Origin: Streptomyces inusitatus
GTDB lineage: Bacteria > Actinomycetota > Actinomycetes > Streptomycetales > Streptomycetaceae
Direction: 5' to 3'
Assembly (NCBI RefSeq): GCF_014651115.1
Contig: NZ_BMWG01000016.1
Span: forward strand, 104,397-168,396
DNA length: 64,000 nucleotides
Under the pieces are notes generated by a model, which was not told where the DNA came from, ran no database searches, and saw nothing but the letters and a program-made list of their open reading frames with translations. This document shows positions 16,300 through 24,970 of this stretch, piece by piece (positions within the stretch are counted from its first letter, which is position 1; every line of letters starts with the position of its first letter). The translations under genes were made by a program, and so were the position numbers.

Positions 16300-17272
16300 C
16301 CGGGCGGCCACCACCCTGGAGCGGATCGAGTCCTTTCTGCCCGAGCGCACGGTAAGGGTCGACGAACTCGCCGAGAGCCTCGGACTGCGACGCGCCGAGG
16401 CCGGTGTCTTCCGGAAGATCTACGGACTCGACGAGCTGCGTTTTGACCCCGGCAACACCCTCTTCGACCTCGCCCTCCCGCCCGCCCGGCGCGCCCTGGA
16501 GGCGCTCCCCGAGGGCGCCCGCGTCCGCTACGTCGTCTACGCCCACACCATCCAGACCCTCGCCCCGCCCGACCTGGACCCGGCCCGTATGATCCGCGAC
16601 GCGCTCGGACTGCACGACGCCGAGGCCTTCGCCGTCAGCCAGCAGGCCTGTGTCAGCAGCCTCGGCGCGATCGACGCGGTCGCCGAACTGCTGCGCGCGG
16701 AGGCGGGCGAGAGCAACGGCCCGGACGGGCCGAGCCGGGCGTACGCGCTGATGGTCACCGGCGAGCGCGCCTTCTCCCCGACCGTCCAGCTCATCCCGAA
16801 CACCGCCGTGATGGCCGACGCCGGAGCCGCCTGTCTGCTCACCGTCGGCGGCCCCGGCGACATCGTGCGCTCCTACCTCACCCGCACCCTCGGCGAGTAC
16901 GCGGCCGGCCTGCGGCTGACCAAGGAGGAGACCAGGGAGTACGGCGCGGTCTACGCCCAGGCCCTCGCCGGGGTGATGCGCGGGGCCGTCGCGGAGGCCG
17001 GACTCGACTTCTCCGACATCGAGATGATCATCCCGCACAACGTCAACCTCATCTCCTGGCGGGGCGTCATCAAGGAGATGGGCCTCGACCCCGGCCGGGT
17101 CTTCCTGGAGAACGTCCCGCGCTACAGCCACTGCTACGCCTCCGACAACTTCGTCAACTATGTGACGCTCAGGGACAGCGGCCGCCTCGTCGACGGCGCG
17201 GACTACCTCTTCGTCTCCGTCGGCCTCGGCGCGACACTGGGCGCGATGGTGGTCCGCCACCGGAGGCGGTGA
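16292..17272 (+). CDS. Beta-ketoacyl-ACP synthase III-like enzyme
   Basis: The 326-residue thiolase-fold protein has a nucleophilic Cys120 in SQQACVSSLG, His249 in IIPHNVN and Asn286 in YASDNFVNY, the Cys-His-Asn triad of KAS III. The C-terminal GLGATLGAMVV is typical. Such enzymes catalyse decarboxylating Claisen condensation, or ester/amide formation in CerJ-like branches. In this cluster it probably joins a carrier-bound amino-acyl unit to another unit (inference). It is translationally coupled to the methyltransferase by overlap. Confidence 0.85.
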   Translation: MPDRAATTLERIESFLPERTVRVDELAESLGLRRAEAGVFRKIYGLDELRFDPGNTLFDLALPPARRALEALPEGARVRYVVYAHTIQTLAPPDLDPARMIRDALGLHDAEAFAVSQQACVSSLGAIDAVAELLRAEAGESNGPDGPSRAYALMVTGERAFSPTVQLIPNTAVMADAGAACLLTVGGPGDIVRSYLTRTLGEYAAGLRLTKEETREYGAVYAQALAGVMRGAVAEAGLDFSDIEMIIPHNVNLISWRGVIKEMGLDPGRVFLENVPRYSHCYASDNFVNYVTLRDSGRLVDGADYLFVSVGLGATLGAMVVRHRRR

Positions 17273-17278
17273 GCGCCG

Positions 17279-18670
17279 ATGAGCATCGCCGCGCACCCGC
17301 CCGCCGCGCCCGGCTACACCGCCGGTCTCAAAGAGGCCCTCACCGGCCGCCGGGACGCCCGCTTCGTCTGGCTGTGCAACTTCGAGGCCGAGAACGAATG
17401 GGCGCACCGCCACCGGGGCCTCCCGGCCCCCCGCCCGCCCGCCCGGGGCCCGCTGACACAGCGCATGGAGGAGCTGGGCGCGCTGCTCGCCGAACCCGGC
17501 GACACCCTCCTCCTCGGCACGGGCCTCGACCCCGGCTACCGCCGCTACGCCGAGCGGGCCGGGCTCGCCCTCCCCGCCGAACTGGTCGTCCCCGCCCCGC
17601 CCGGCGCGAGCGCCGCCGACACCAGCCGGGCGGTGCTCGCCTCGCCCGGCACGCTGCGGCGGCTGGGCGAACTCGCCCGGGACGGCGCGTATCTGATGCC
17701 GATGGGCAACACGGCCCTGGAGGAGCGGATCGCCGCGGAGACCGGACTGCGCCCCGCGGTCGCCGGGGCCGCGGTCACCGAGCGCGTCAACAGCAAGATC
17801 TACAGCCGCCGGGTGACGGAGCTGCTCGGTCTGCGGACCGTCCCGGGCCATGTCTGCGAGAGCGTGGACGAGCTGCGCGAGGCGCTCGGACCGTACGACA
17901 CCGAGCGGCGGCCGTTGATCGTCAAGGACGCCTACGGGGTCTCCGGGCGCGGACTGTTCGTGGTCGACGGCCCCGCCAAGGCGAAACGGCTGCTGAGGAT
18001 GGCCGAGCAGCGCGCCCGTCGGCTCGGCGACGGAGCGCTCCACGCCGTCGTCGAGCACTTCCTGCCCAAGAAGGCCGATCTCGCCTACCAGTTCGTGATC
18101 GACCGCCGGGGCCGGGTACGCCTGGACTTCGTCAAGGAGGCCCTGATCGTCCAGGGCGTGCCCGGCGGCCACCGGATGCCCGCCGCCCTGGACGACGGCC
18201 TCCACGACGAGCTTGCGAAGGCCGCCGAGCTGCTCGGACGGCGGCTGTACGAGGACGGGTTCTTCGGTGTGGTGGGCGTGGACGGGCTGCTCGGCGCGGA
18301 CGGGCTGCTCTACCCCGTACTGGAGATCAACGCCCGCCTCAGCATGGGCAGTTACCAGGGCCGGGTGCTGGAGCGGTTCATGCGGCCCGGCACCGCCGCC
18401 CTCGCCCGGCGGCATCCGCTGAGACTGAGCGGGCCCGTGCCCTTCGCCGACCTCCTGGCAGCGATCGGCGACCCGCCCCCGGGCGACGGCGGCCCGGGCG
18501 CCGTCATCACCTGCTTCGGCACGGTCAACGCGCACGCGGGCGAGGGCGGTTCCTTCCGGGGCCGGCTCCACACCGTGCTGTTCGCCGCCGACCGGGCCGG
18601 GCTCACCGCCCTCGACGAAAAGATCACCGCCGCGCTGGGGCGGGTGGCGGGCATCGAAGGGACCTCATGA
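17279..18670 (+). CDS. ATP-grasp amino acid:[carrier protein] ligase (BtrJ-like)
   Basis: This 463-residue ATP-grasp protein has a pre-ATP-grasp N-terminus (to about 160). The nucleotide-binding part has RPLIVKDAYGVSGRGLF (flexible loop), VVEHFLPKK, and metal ligands near YPVLEINARLSMG (EIN). In butirosin biosynthesis BtrJ loads L-glutamate on the carrier BtrI, and the next two genes here are BtrK- and BtrI-like, so the same role is likely. PGM1-type peptide ligases are an alternative. The TGA overlaps the next ATG. Confidence 0.78.
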   Translation: MSIAAHPPAAPGYTAGLKEALTGRRDARFVWLCNFEAENEWAHRHRGLPAPRPPARGPLTQRMEELGALLAEPGDTLLLGTGLDPGYRRYAERAGLALPAELVVPAPPGASAADTSRAVLASPGTLRRLGELARDGAYLMPMGNTALEERIAAETGLRPAVAGAAVTERVNSKIYSRRVTELLGLRTVPGHVCESVDELREALGPYDTERRPLIVKDAYGVSGRGLFVVDGPAKAKRLLRMAEQRARRLGDGALHAVVEHFLPKKADLAYQFVIDRRGRVRLDFVKEALIVQGVPGGHRMPAALDDGLHDELAKAAELLGRRLYEDGFFGVVGVDGLLGADGLLYPVLEINARLSMGSYQGRVLERFMRPGTAALARRHPLRLSGPVPFADLLAAIGDPPPGDGGPGAVITCFGTVNAHAGEGGSFRGRLHTVLFAADRAGLTALDEKITAALGRVAGIEGTS

Positions 18671-19986
18671 ACGCCGCCGAACTCCATGTCCAGGGAGTGC
18701 CGGTCTCCCGGCTCGCCGAACGCTACGGCACCCCGCTGTTCGTCTACGACGCCGAGGAGCTGCACTCCGTCCACCACCGGCTGAGGGAGCTGCTGCACCC
18801 CGCCGTCGACATCTTCTTCTCCCTCAAGGCCAACCCCAACATCAGTATCTGCGCCTACCTCAACTCACTCGGGGCGGGCGCGGAACTCTCCTCGGCGGTG
18901 GAACTCCTCACCGCCCGCCGGGCGGGCGTCGACCCCGCCGACATGATCTTCCTCGGCCCCGGCAAGACCCGCGAGGAACTCCGCGCCTGCCTCGACGCCG
19001 GCATCTCCGCGATCGTCTGCGAGTCGCTCGCGGAACTCCGCGTCCTGGACGGACTCGCCGAGGAGACCGGCCGCACCGGCGTACCCGTACTCCTGCGGAT
19101 CAACCCCGACTTCGCGGGCCGGGGGACCGGCCTCACCATGGGCGGCAAACCCCGCCAGTTCGGCATCGACGCCGAGACGCTGCGCGGCGCGCGCACCGAG
19201 CTGGCCGCCCTGCGGCGAATCCGGGTGACCGGATTCCACGCCTATATGGGCACCCGCTTCCTCGACCCCGCCCACATCGTCGCCAACACCCGCCAGATCC
19301 TGGACCTCGCCGAGGAGCTGTCCCGCACCCTCGGCATCCCGCTGGAGACCGTCGACATCGGCGGCGGCCTCGGCGTCGCCTACTTCGACAACGAGAAGGA
19401 CTTCGACCTCGGCGAACTCACCGGCGGCCTCAACGCGGCGGTGGAGCCCTTCGTACGCGCCCACCCCGGCTGCCGGCTGATCACCGAACTCGGCCGCTAT
19501 CTCACCGCCACCGCCGGCCGCTATGTCACCCGCGCGCTCTATGTGAAGGAGTCGATGGGGGAGACCTTCGTCGTCGCCGACGGCGGCACCAACCACATCA
19601 TGCCCGCCGTGGGCATCGGCGGCTTCGTCAAGCGCAATTTCCCCATCCGCTCCCTGAGCCGGTACGACGCCGAGCCGACCCACGCCTACACCGTCACCGG
19701 GCCGCTCTGCACCCCCAGCGACGTCATCGCCAAACGGGTCGCCCTGCCCGCCGTCGAACCCGGCGACCTCATCGGCGTCGAGCGCGCGGGCGCGTACGGA
19801 CCCTCCGCGTCGCCCGGACACTTCCTCAGCCACGGCTTCCCCGCCGAGGTCCTGGTCCACCGGGGCGTACCCCACCTCGTCAGAGAACGGGACACCGCAG
19901 AGGACCTGCTGGCCCGACAACGACTCGTCGACCTCGACCCCGACCCCGACCTCGACACCGCACGGAAACGGAACGGGAGCGCATGA
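18667..19986 (+). CDS. Type III PLP-dependent decarboxylase (BtrK-like, carrier-bound substrate)
   Basis: The 439-residue enzyme has an alanine-racemase-fold decarboxylase layout. PLP-binding Lys54 is in FFSLKANPN, the phosphate loop is near DIGGGLGVAY, ELGRYLTATAGRYVTR follows, and GPLCTPSDVI supplies the catalytic Cys from the partner subunit. The closest functional model is BtrK, which decarboxylates L-glutamyl-[BtrI] to 4-aminobutyryl-[BtrI]. Coupling by ATGA overlaps to the ATP-grasp ligase upstream and the carrier downstream supports carrier-bound decarboxylation. Diaminopimelate- or ornithine-type specificity cannot be excluded. Confidence 0.82.
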   Translation: MNAAELHVQGVPVSRLAERYGTPLFVYDAEELHSVHHRLRELLHPAVDIFFSLKANPNISICAYLNSLGAGAELSSAVELLTARRAGVDPADMIFLGPGKTREELRACLDAGISAIVCESLAELRVLDGLAEETGRTGVPVLLRINPDFAGRGTGLTMGGKPRQFGIDAETLRGARTELAALRRIRVTGFHAYMGTRFLDPAHIVANTRQILDLAEELSRTLGIPLETVDIGGGLGVAYFDNEKDFDLGELTGGLNAAVEPFVRAHPGCRLITELGRYLTATAGRYVTRALYVKESMGETFVVADGGTNHIMPAVGIGGFVKRNFPIRSLSRYDAEPTHAYTVTGPLCTPSDVIAKRVALPAVEPGDLIGVERAGAYGPSASPGHFLSHGFPAEVLVHRGVPHLVRERDTAEDLLARQRLVDLDPDPDLDTARKRNGSA

Positions 19987-20276
19987 CCATGGAACGCCCG
20001 AAACTGCTGTACGCCATCGAGTCGGCGCTCACCGAGGTGATGGAGCGCGACCCCGCCGAGATCACCGCGATCACCGAGGACACCCGGCTCTTCGAGGACC
20101 TCTTCCTCGACTCCACCTCCGTACTCGAACTCCTCGTCACCCTGGAGGACCTCACCGGACTCGAAGTCGACCCCGAGGAACTCGACATGGACGACTTCCG
20201 CACGGTGGGCACACTCGCCGACCGCGTCGGGAGCCAGCTTCTCGCCGGGGCCCCCGCCGGCCCCGACGAGGCATGA
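19983..20276 (+). CDS. Free-standing carrier protein 2 (BtrI-like)
   Basis: The 97-residue carrier has phosphopantetheine Ser44 in LFLDSTSVLELL and a strongly acidic surface (LEDLTGLEVDPEELDMDD). It overlaps the decarboxylase stop by ATGA. By position it is the scaffold for ATP-grasp loading and PLP decarboxylation. It differs clearly from carrier 1, which argues for two separate channels. Confidence 0.85.
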   Translation: MTMERPKLLYAIESALTEVMERDPAEITAITEDTRLFEDLFLDSTSVLELLVTLEDLTGLEVDPEELDMDDFRTVGTLADRVGSQLLAGAPAGPDEA

Positions 20277-20292
20277 GGGGAGACCCCGGACG

Positions 20293-21099
20293 ATGCCCAC
20301 TCTCCAGGCCGCCGTCAGCGTGGTCGCGCCGCCGCGCAAGCCCTATGCGAGCGATCCGCGGCTGCTCTCCTTCCACCGCGATCTGGTGGAGCCCTTCGGG
20401 GGGAGCGTCGACGAGTCCCTGTTGCGCGCCGGACCCAACATCAGCCATCAGGACCTGGTCGACCATCTCGCCCGCGCCGAGGAGATCCGGGACGCCAAGC
20501 CGGATCTGATCGTGCTCAGCCACGCCCTGCCCGACCTCCACCCCTTCACCGCCGTCGCCCCCCATCTCAATATGCTCCTCGGCGGCGGGGCCACCAGCAC
20601 CGGCATCTCCCAGCAGGGGCTGGCCGCGCCCTTCACCGCGCTGCGGCTGGTCGCCGGATACCAGCGAGGCGGGCGCTGCGCACAGGCCGTGATCGCCGTA
20701 CTCGAACAGACCACCCTGCCCACCCACTTCCCGCTGGCGCACGACACCCCGCTGGTGGACTCGGGAGTGCTGCTGCTCCTGGGCACGGACGAGAGCGAGG
20801 GACCCGTGCTGGGCGAGGCGGAGACCCTGCCGGCCGGGACCTCGCCCGCCGGGCGGCTGGCCGCGCTGACGGCGGCCGACCCGGACGGCACCCTGGTGGT
20901 CGCCGGACCGTGGGTCGAGGAGACCGGACTCGGCCCCCGGACACACCGGACCGACCGGGGCACCTACTGCACCAGTGTGTGGCTGGCGCTGGCCCGGCAC
21001 TGGCGCGCCTGGCGTCAGGAGTACGCGGCGGTCGTGCTCTGCGACACCGACCCGCTCTCGGGCGCGAGCCATCTCGCCGTCCTGCGCGGCGGGCGGTAG
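20293..21099 (+). CDS. KAS III-like protein lacking the catalytic Cys
   Basis: The 268-residue protein resembles the N-terminal half and part of the second half of thiolase-fold synthases (DLIVLSHALPD, HLNMLLGGGATSTGISQQGL, then APFTALRLVAGYQRGG). The position of the nucleophile reads SQQGL with Gly109, whereas the KAS III at 16292 reads SQQAC. It is also about 60 residues shorter and no His/Asn motif is obvious. It could be a chain-length-factor-like partner, a scaffold for carrier binding or a degenerate synthase. It sits between carrier 2 and the second PPTase. Confidence 0.6.
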   Translation: MPTLQAAVSVVAPPRKPYASDPRLLSFHRDLVEPFGGSVDESLLRAGPNISHQDLVDHLARAEEIRDAKPDLIVLSHALPDLHPFTAVAPHLNMLLGGGATSTGISQQGLAAPFTALRLVAGYQRGGRCAQAVIAVLEQTTLPTHFPLAHDTPLVDSGVLLLLGTDESEGPVLGEAETLPAGTSPAGRLAALTAADPDGTLVVAGPWVEETGLGPRTHRTDRGTYCTSVWLALARHWRAWRQEYAAVVLCDTDPLSGASHLAVLRGGR

Positions 21100-21102
21100 A
21101 CC

Positions 21103-21558
21103 GTGTGGCTCGGCGTCGACGTCCTGCGTACGGACGAGATCGCCCGGCTGCTCGAACGGCCCTGGTTCCGCGCCTGGGCCTACGCGCCCCAGGAGCTGGA
21201 GATCGCGGCCTCCTTCGGCGAGGCGCGCGCCCGGGAGTTCCTCACCGGCAGGTTCGCCGCGAAGGAGGCCATCCTCAAGGCGCTCGGCACCGGCGTCGGC
21301 GCGGGGATCGTGCCGCGGCAGGCGGCGGTGGTGCGCACCGGGGCGGGAGCCCCGCTGGTCCGGCTGGCGGGGCCCGCCGCCCGGCGCGCCGAGGAGCTGG
21401 GGATGGCCGGGGTGACGGTCTCCATCACCCATAAGCGGGGGCTCGTCGTCGCGGCGGCGATCGGCCTGCCGCGACCGGGCCCCGGCGCCGGTTCCGGCCC
21501 GGCGGTCACGGCCGCCGAGGTGGTGCGGCGCGTCCACGAGCTGGCGGCCCTGCCCTGA
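21103..21558 (+). CDS. AcpS-type phosphopantetheinyl transferase (second copy)
   Basis: This 151-residue protein shows GVDVLRTDEIARLL at its N-terminus and FAAKEAILKALG, the two AcpS metal/CoA motifs, then VTVSITHKRGLVVAAA. GTG 21103 follows the previous stop by three bases. It probably primes carrier 2. It ends the rightward gene run; a terminator follows. The C-terminal 30 residues extend beyond usual AcpS length. Confidence 0.85.
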   Translation: MWLGVDVLRTDEIARLLERPWFRAWAYAPQELEIAASFGEARAREFLTGRFAAKEAILKALGTGVGAGIVPRQAAVVRTGAGAPLVRLAGPAARRAEELGMAGVTVSITHKRGLVVAAAIGLPRPGPGAGSGPAVTAAEVVRRVHELAALP

Positions 21559-21627
21559 ACCGCCCGCCGGGCACGCCGGAACAGCTTGGGCACGCCGGAA
21601 CCGCCGGACGGCCTCGCGCACCCCGTA

Positions 21628-21656
21628 CCCCGCCCGGACCCACACCCCGGGCGGGG
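21628..21656. terminator. Bidirectional terminator hairpin
   Basis: A perfect 10-bp stem (21628-21637 with 21647-21656) lies between the convergent PPTase and PNPOx-like genes, ending immediately before the latter's stop codon. Confidence 0.65.
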
Positions 21657-21657
21657 C

Positions 21658-22287
21658 TCAGGGCGTTCCCGGTGCTCCCAGCCGGGCCCGGAGTTCCTTG
21701 TTCTCCGCCTCCAGTGCGGCCATGCGCTCGCGGACGGGCTGGAGCGCCTCCTGAAGCTCCTCCTCGCTGAAGCGCGGGGTGATGTGCTGGGGGCAGTTCC
21801 AGTTGAGGCCCTCGACCCTGATGGTGAACAGCCGCTCCACCCGGCCGTCGGTGCGCGGTTCGGTGAGCCGCTCCGTCAGCTCGGGGTTCTCCTCGGGCCG
21901 GCTCTCCGTGGCGTGTCCCAGGAGTTTGAGCCGGGTCTGGCGCGCGTAGTCCATGAAGAACAGCGCCACCCGGTCGTTCTGGCGGAGATTGCCCGCGCTG
22001 ATGTACTGGCGGTTGCCCCGGACGTCGGCGAAGGCGAGCGTGTGCGCGTCGAGGATGTGGAGGAAGCCGCGCGGGCCGCCCCGGTACTGGATGTAGGGCC
22101 AGCCGGTGTCGCCCACACTGGCCATGTAGAAGCCGTCGCGGGAGGCGATGAACCCGGCCTCGTTGGGACCCAGCGGGTCGGGCCGGTCGCCCTCGGCGAG
22201 CTGCCGCTGGGCCGCGAGCGCGCTGCCGTTCTCGCGCTGGGTCGCGCGGACCGACTCGGTGTAGGCGATACGGGCGAATCTGGTCAT
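21658..22287 (-). CDS. Pyridoxamine-5'-phosphate-oxidase-fold flavoprotein with coiled-coil tail
   Basis: The 209-residue protein has the split-barrel fold of PNPOx/FMN-binding proteins (GFYMASVGDTGWPYIQYRGG, LAFADVRGNRQYIS, NDRVALFFMDY). The last 35 residues are a predicted coiled coil (EELQEALQPVRERMAALEAE). Relatives bind FMN or F420 and act as oxidases or reductases; the substrate is unknown. It lies downstream of the amidotransferase gene on the same strand, about 100 bases apart, probably in one operon. Confidence 0.78.
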   Translation of the reverse strand: MTRFARIAYTESVRATQRENGSALAAQRQLAEGDRPDPLGPNEAGFIASRDGFYMASVGDTGWPYIQYRGGPRGFLHILDAHTLAFADVRGNRQYISAGNLRQNDRVALFFMDYARQTRLKLLGHATESRPEENPELTERLTEPRTDGRVERLFTIRVEGLNWNCPQHITPRFSEEELQEALQPVRERMAALEAENKELRARLGAPGTP

Positions 22288-22384
22288 GGCGCGTCCTTGC
22301 CGTGGAAGGGGTGCGCGGCGGGGCGGGCCCGCCCGTGGTGTCCGGGCCGGCCCGCCCCGCCGCGATGGGTGGGGAGAGAGTCCG

Positions 22385-24235
22385 TCACAGATCCAGCGTG
22401 ACGGAGTACGAGGTCAGCCACGAGTCGAGGCCGAGGACCAGCTCCACGCCGGTACGGCTCTGCTGCGGGCTGATGTCGCCGACGGCGGAGCCCAGCAGCC
22501 GGCGGGCCGCGGCGGTGTCGAGCAGCGGCAGCACCGGCGAGGAGGGATTCGCCAGCACCGCGTCCAGCGACCTCCGGAGCGCCCGGTCGTAGGCGGGATC
22601 CTGGGTGGTGGGGTACGGGCTCTTGACCCGCTCGACTATGGACTGGGGCAGCAGATCCCTGGTGGCGGCGCGCAGCAGGCTCTTCTCCCGGCCGTCGAAG
22701 GTCTTCATCCGCCAGGGCACGTTGAAGACGTAGTCGACCAGCCGGTGGTCGCAGAAGGGGACCCGGACCTCCAGGCCGACCGCCATGCTCATCCGGTCCT
22801 TGCGGTCCAGCAGGGCCTGGACGAAGCGGGTGAGGTTCACATAGCTGAGCTGCCGCATCCTGCGGTCGGCGCCGCTCTCGCCGGGGAGCCGGGGGGCCTC
22901 GCCCATCGCGCCCGAGAAGCTGTCGCGCAGGAAGTCCGGCATATTGAGCTTCTGGAGCAGCCCCGGGTCGAAGAGGCTCTTGTCGTCGAAGAAGGCGCGG
23001 GTCGCCGAGGCCAGCCAGGGGAAGACGTCGCCCTGGACGGCCTCGGGGTCGAAGAACCAGCGGTAGCCGCCGAAGACCTCGTCGGCGGACTCCCCGGAGA
23101 GCGCCACCGTGGAGTGCTCGCGCACCGCCTGGAAGAGCCGGTAGAGCGAGGGCCACATGTCGCCCCAGTAGGCGGGGGGCAGATCGACGGCGCGCAGGAT
23201 GGCGGCCCGCAGCTCCGGATCGGCCATCTCCGAGCTCTCCAGCACGATCTCGCTGTGGTCGGCCCCGACATGGGCGGCGAGGTCGCGGACGAAGGGCGCG
23301 TCCGCGGTGCCGCGCAGATGGTCGACCACATGCTCCTCGCCGTGGGTGTCGAAGTCCACGGAGAAGGAGCGCACCGGTCCCGCGCCGTCCCTGGCCAGGC
23401 CCTTGGCGGCCAGTGCGGTGATCGCGGAGGAGTCGAGGCCGCCGGAGAGCAGGCTGCACAGCGGGACGTCGGAGATCAGCTGGCGGTCCACGATGTCTTC
23501 GAGCAGCCCCCGGACGGTGGAGACCGTGGTGTCCAGGTCGTCGGTGTGCTCCCGGGCCTCCAGCGCCCAGTAGGTCCGCTTGGTGAGGCCGGCCCGGCTG
23601 ACCTTGACGACCTGGCCGGGGCGTACCTCGTACATCCCGGAGAAGACCGCGTGCTCGGGGGTCTTGACCATCTCCAGGACCTCGCGCAGCCCGTCGGCGT
23701 CGATCCGGCGGGGCACCGAGGGGTGGGCGAGGATGGCCTTGGGCTCGGAGCCGAAGAGCACACCGCCGGGGAGCGGGTGGTAGTAGAGCGGTTTGACGCC
23801 CATCCGGTCGCGCATCAGAAGGAGTTCCTGGCGGCGGACGTCCCAGATGGCGAAGGCGAACATGCCGTTGAGGCGGTCGACGACGCCCTCGCCCCACTCC
23901 AGATAGCCGCGGAGGACCACCTCGGTGTCGCTGCGGGTGCGGAAGGAGTGGCCCCGGCCGGTCAACTCCTGGCGTAACTCGGGGAAGTTGTAGACCTCGC
24001 CGCTGTAGGTGAGGACGGCCAGCTCGCGCCCGTCCTCCTGGGCGACCATGGGCTGACGGCCGCCTTCGAGGTCGATCACGGAGAGCCTGCGGTGGCCCAG
24101 GGCGGCGTGCTCGTCCGCCCAGGCGCCCTCGTCGTCGGGGCCCCGGCAGGACATGGTCTCGGTCATGGCGGCCAACTGGGCCCGCTCGCCGCGGAGATCT
24201 CGCTCGAAGTCCACCCAGCCGGTGATTCCACACAT
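22385..24235 (-). CDS. asnB: Asparagine synthetase (glutamine-hydrolysing) family amidotransferase
   Basis: The 616-residue protein starts MCGITGW, with Cys2 the class II glutaminase nucleophile after Met removal. The synthetase half has the ATP-pyrophosphatase loop LLSGGLDSSAI (about residue 265). Family members make Asn or, in antibiotic clusters, amidate carboxyls or close beta-lactam-type rings. GAGGAG precedes ATG 24235. Codon 87 (23975-23977 on the + strand) is a rare TTA, which suggests bldA-dependent, development-linked expression and argues against a housekeeping asnB. It likely supplies amide or ring chemistry to the adjacent carrier pathway. Confidence 0.85.
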   Translation of the reverse strand: MCGITGWVDFERDLRGERAQLAAMTETMSCRGPDDEGAWADEHAALGHRRLSVIDLEGGRQPMVAQEDGRELAVLTYSGEVYNFPELRQELTGRGHSFRTRSDTEVVLRGYLEWGEGVVDRLNGMFAFAIWDVRRQELLLMRDRMGVKPLYYHPLPGGVLFGSEPKAILAHPSVPRRIDADGLREVLEMVKTPEHAVFSGMYEVRPGQVVKVSRAGLTKRTYWALEAREHTDDLDTTVSTVRGLLEDIVDRQLISDVPLCSLLSGGLDSSAITALAAKGLARDGAGPVRSFSVDFDTHGEEHVVDHLRGTADAPFVRDLAAHVGADHSEIVLESSEMADPELRAAILRAVDLPPAYWGDMWPSLYRLFQAVREHSTVALSGESADEVFGGYRWFFDPEAVQGDVFPWLASATRAFFDDKSLFDPGLLQKLNMPDFLRDSFSGAMGEAPRLPGESGADRRMRQLSYVNLTRFVQALLDRKDRMSMAVGLEVRVPFCDHRLVDYVFNVPWRMKTFDGREKSLLRAATRDLLPQSIVERVKSPYPTTQDPAYDRALRRSLDAVLANPSSPVLPLLDTAAARRLLGSAVGDISPQQSRTGVELVLGLDSWLTSYSVTLDL

Positions 24236-24536
24236 GGTGACTCCTCGGGTCGTGGGGATCGCCGCACGGGGCTCATCTCCTGAGGTGTGCCGTGCGGTCT
24301 GCCATGGGACGCGTACGCGGTACGGGAGTGCCGTGGGGATGCCCGGTGGGGAGCGGTGACTCGGGGGCTCGGCGCTCGCGCGGAAGGGGGCCGATGGGTG
24401 GGGAACCCGGAACTCGGCGGTCCTGGGGCTCAGTCGCCCCGGAAGCCAACTACATCGATTCCCATCGACTGTTCCGATGAGGATCGTAACACTGTCCGGC
24501 ACGTATCATAAGGGCCGACTCTCATCGGAGGCTGGC
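24236..24536. promoter_or_regulatory. Divergent promoter region between asnB-like and ArsR genes
   Basis: This 301-base region separates the leftward amidotransferase from the rightward ArsR gene. Its right part (24450-24520) is AT-richer and has repeated CATCGA/CGATGA elements around 24452-24479, which could be regulator sites. I see no gene. Confidence 0.4.
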
Positions 24537-24863
24537 ATGGACGATCGGCGATACGCCTGGCTGCCCGAACCCGACCTCGACCGGGTCGAACTGGGCACGG
24601 TGCTCCAGGCCCTGGCGGATCCGGTACGGCTGCGGATCATCCGGCTGCTGGACGCCTCGGGCGAGGGCTCGTGCAGCACGCTCGATGTGACGGTCAAACG
24701 CTCGACCGTCTCCCACCATCTGCGCACCCTGCGAGAGAGCGGTCTGGTCTCCACCCGGATCGACGGCAACGCCCGCTTCAGCCGGCTGCGCAGACAGGAT
24801 CTGGAGCGGCGCTTCCCGGGGCTGCTGGACTCGGTGCTGTCGGCGGCCCCCGCGCGCCCCTGA
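24537..24863 (+). CDS. ArsR/SmtB-type winged-helix regulator
   Basis: The 108-residue protein has the ArsR winged helix: LQALADPVRLRIIRLLD, then VKRSTVSHHLRTLRESGLV and the wing GNARFSRLR. No metal-binding CxC or His-rich motif is visible, so the effector may be a small molecule. GGAGG precedes ATG 24537. It is divergent from the asnB-like gene, a common position for its repressor. Confidence 0.85.
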   Translation: MDDRRYAWLPEPDLDRVELGTVLQALADPVRLRIIRLLDASGEGSCSTLDVTVKRSTVSHHLRTLRESGLVSTRIDGNARFSRLRRQDLERRFPGLLDSVLSAAPARP

Positions 24864-24908
24864 GCCGTCGGACACGGGAGCGCTCGCGCCGCGAGGCGGC
24901 GGCCGGGC

Positions 24909-24937
24909 CCTCCCGCGTACGGTCCTCCCGCGTACGG
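24909..24937. repeat. 14-bp direct repeat between convergent regulators
   Basis: CCTCCCGCGTACGG occurs at 24909-24922 and again at 24924-24937, between the ArsR and TetR stop codons. Confidence 0.75.
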
Positions 24938-24970
24938 CCCTCGCTCGCGAGCCCTTCGCCCGTACGTCCT

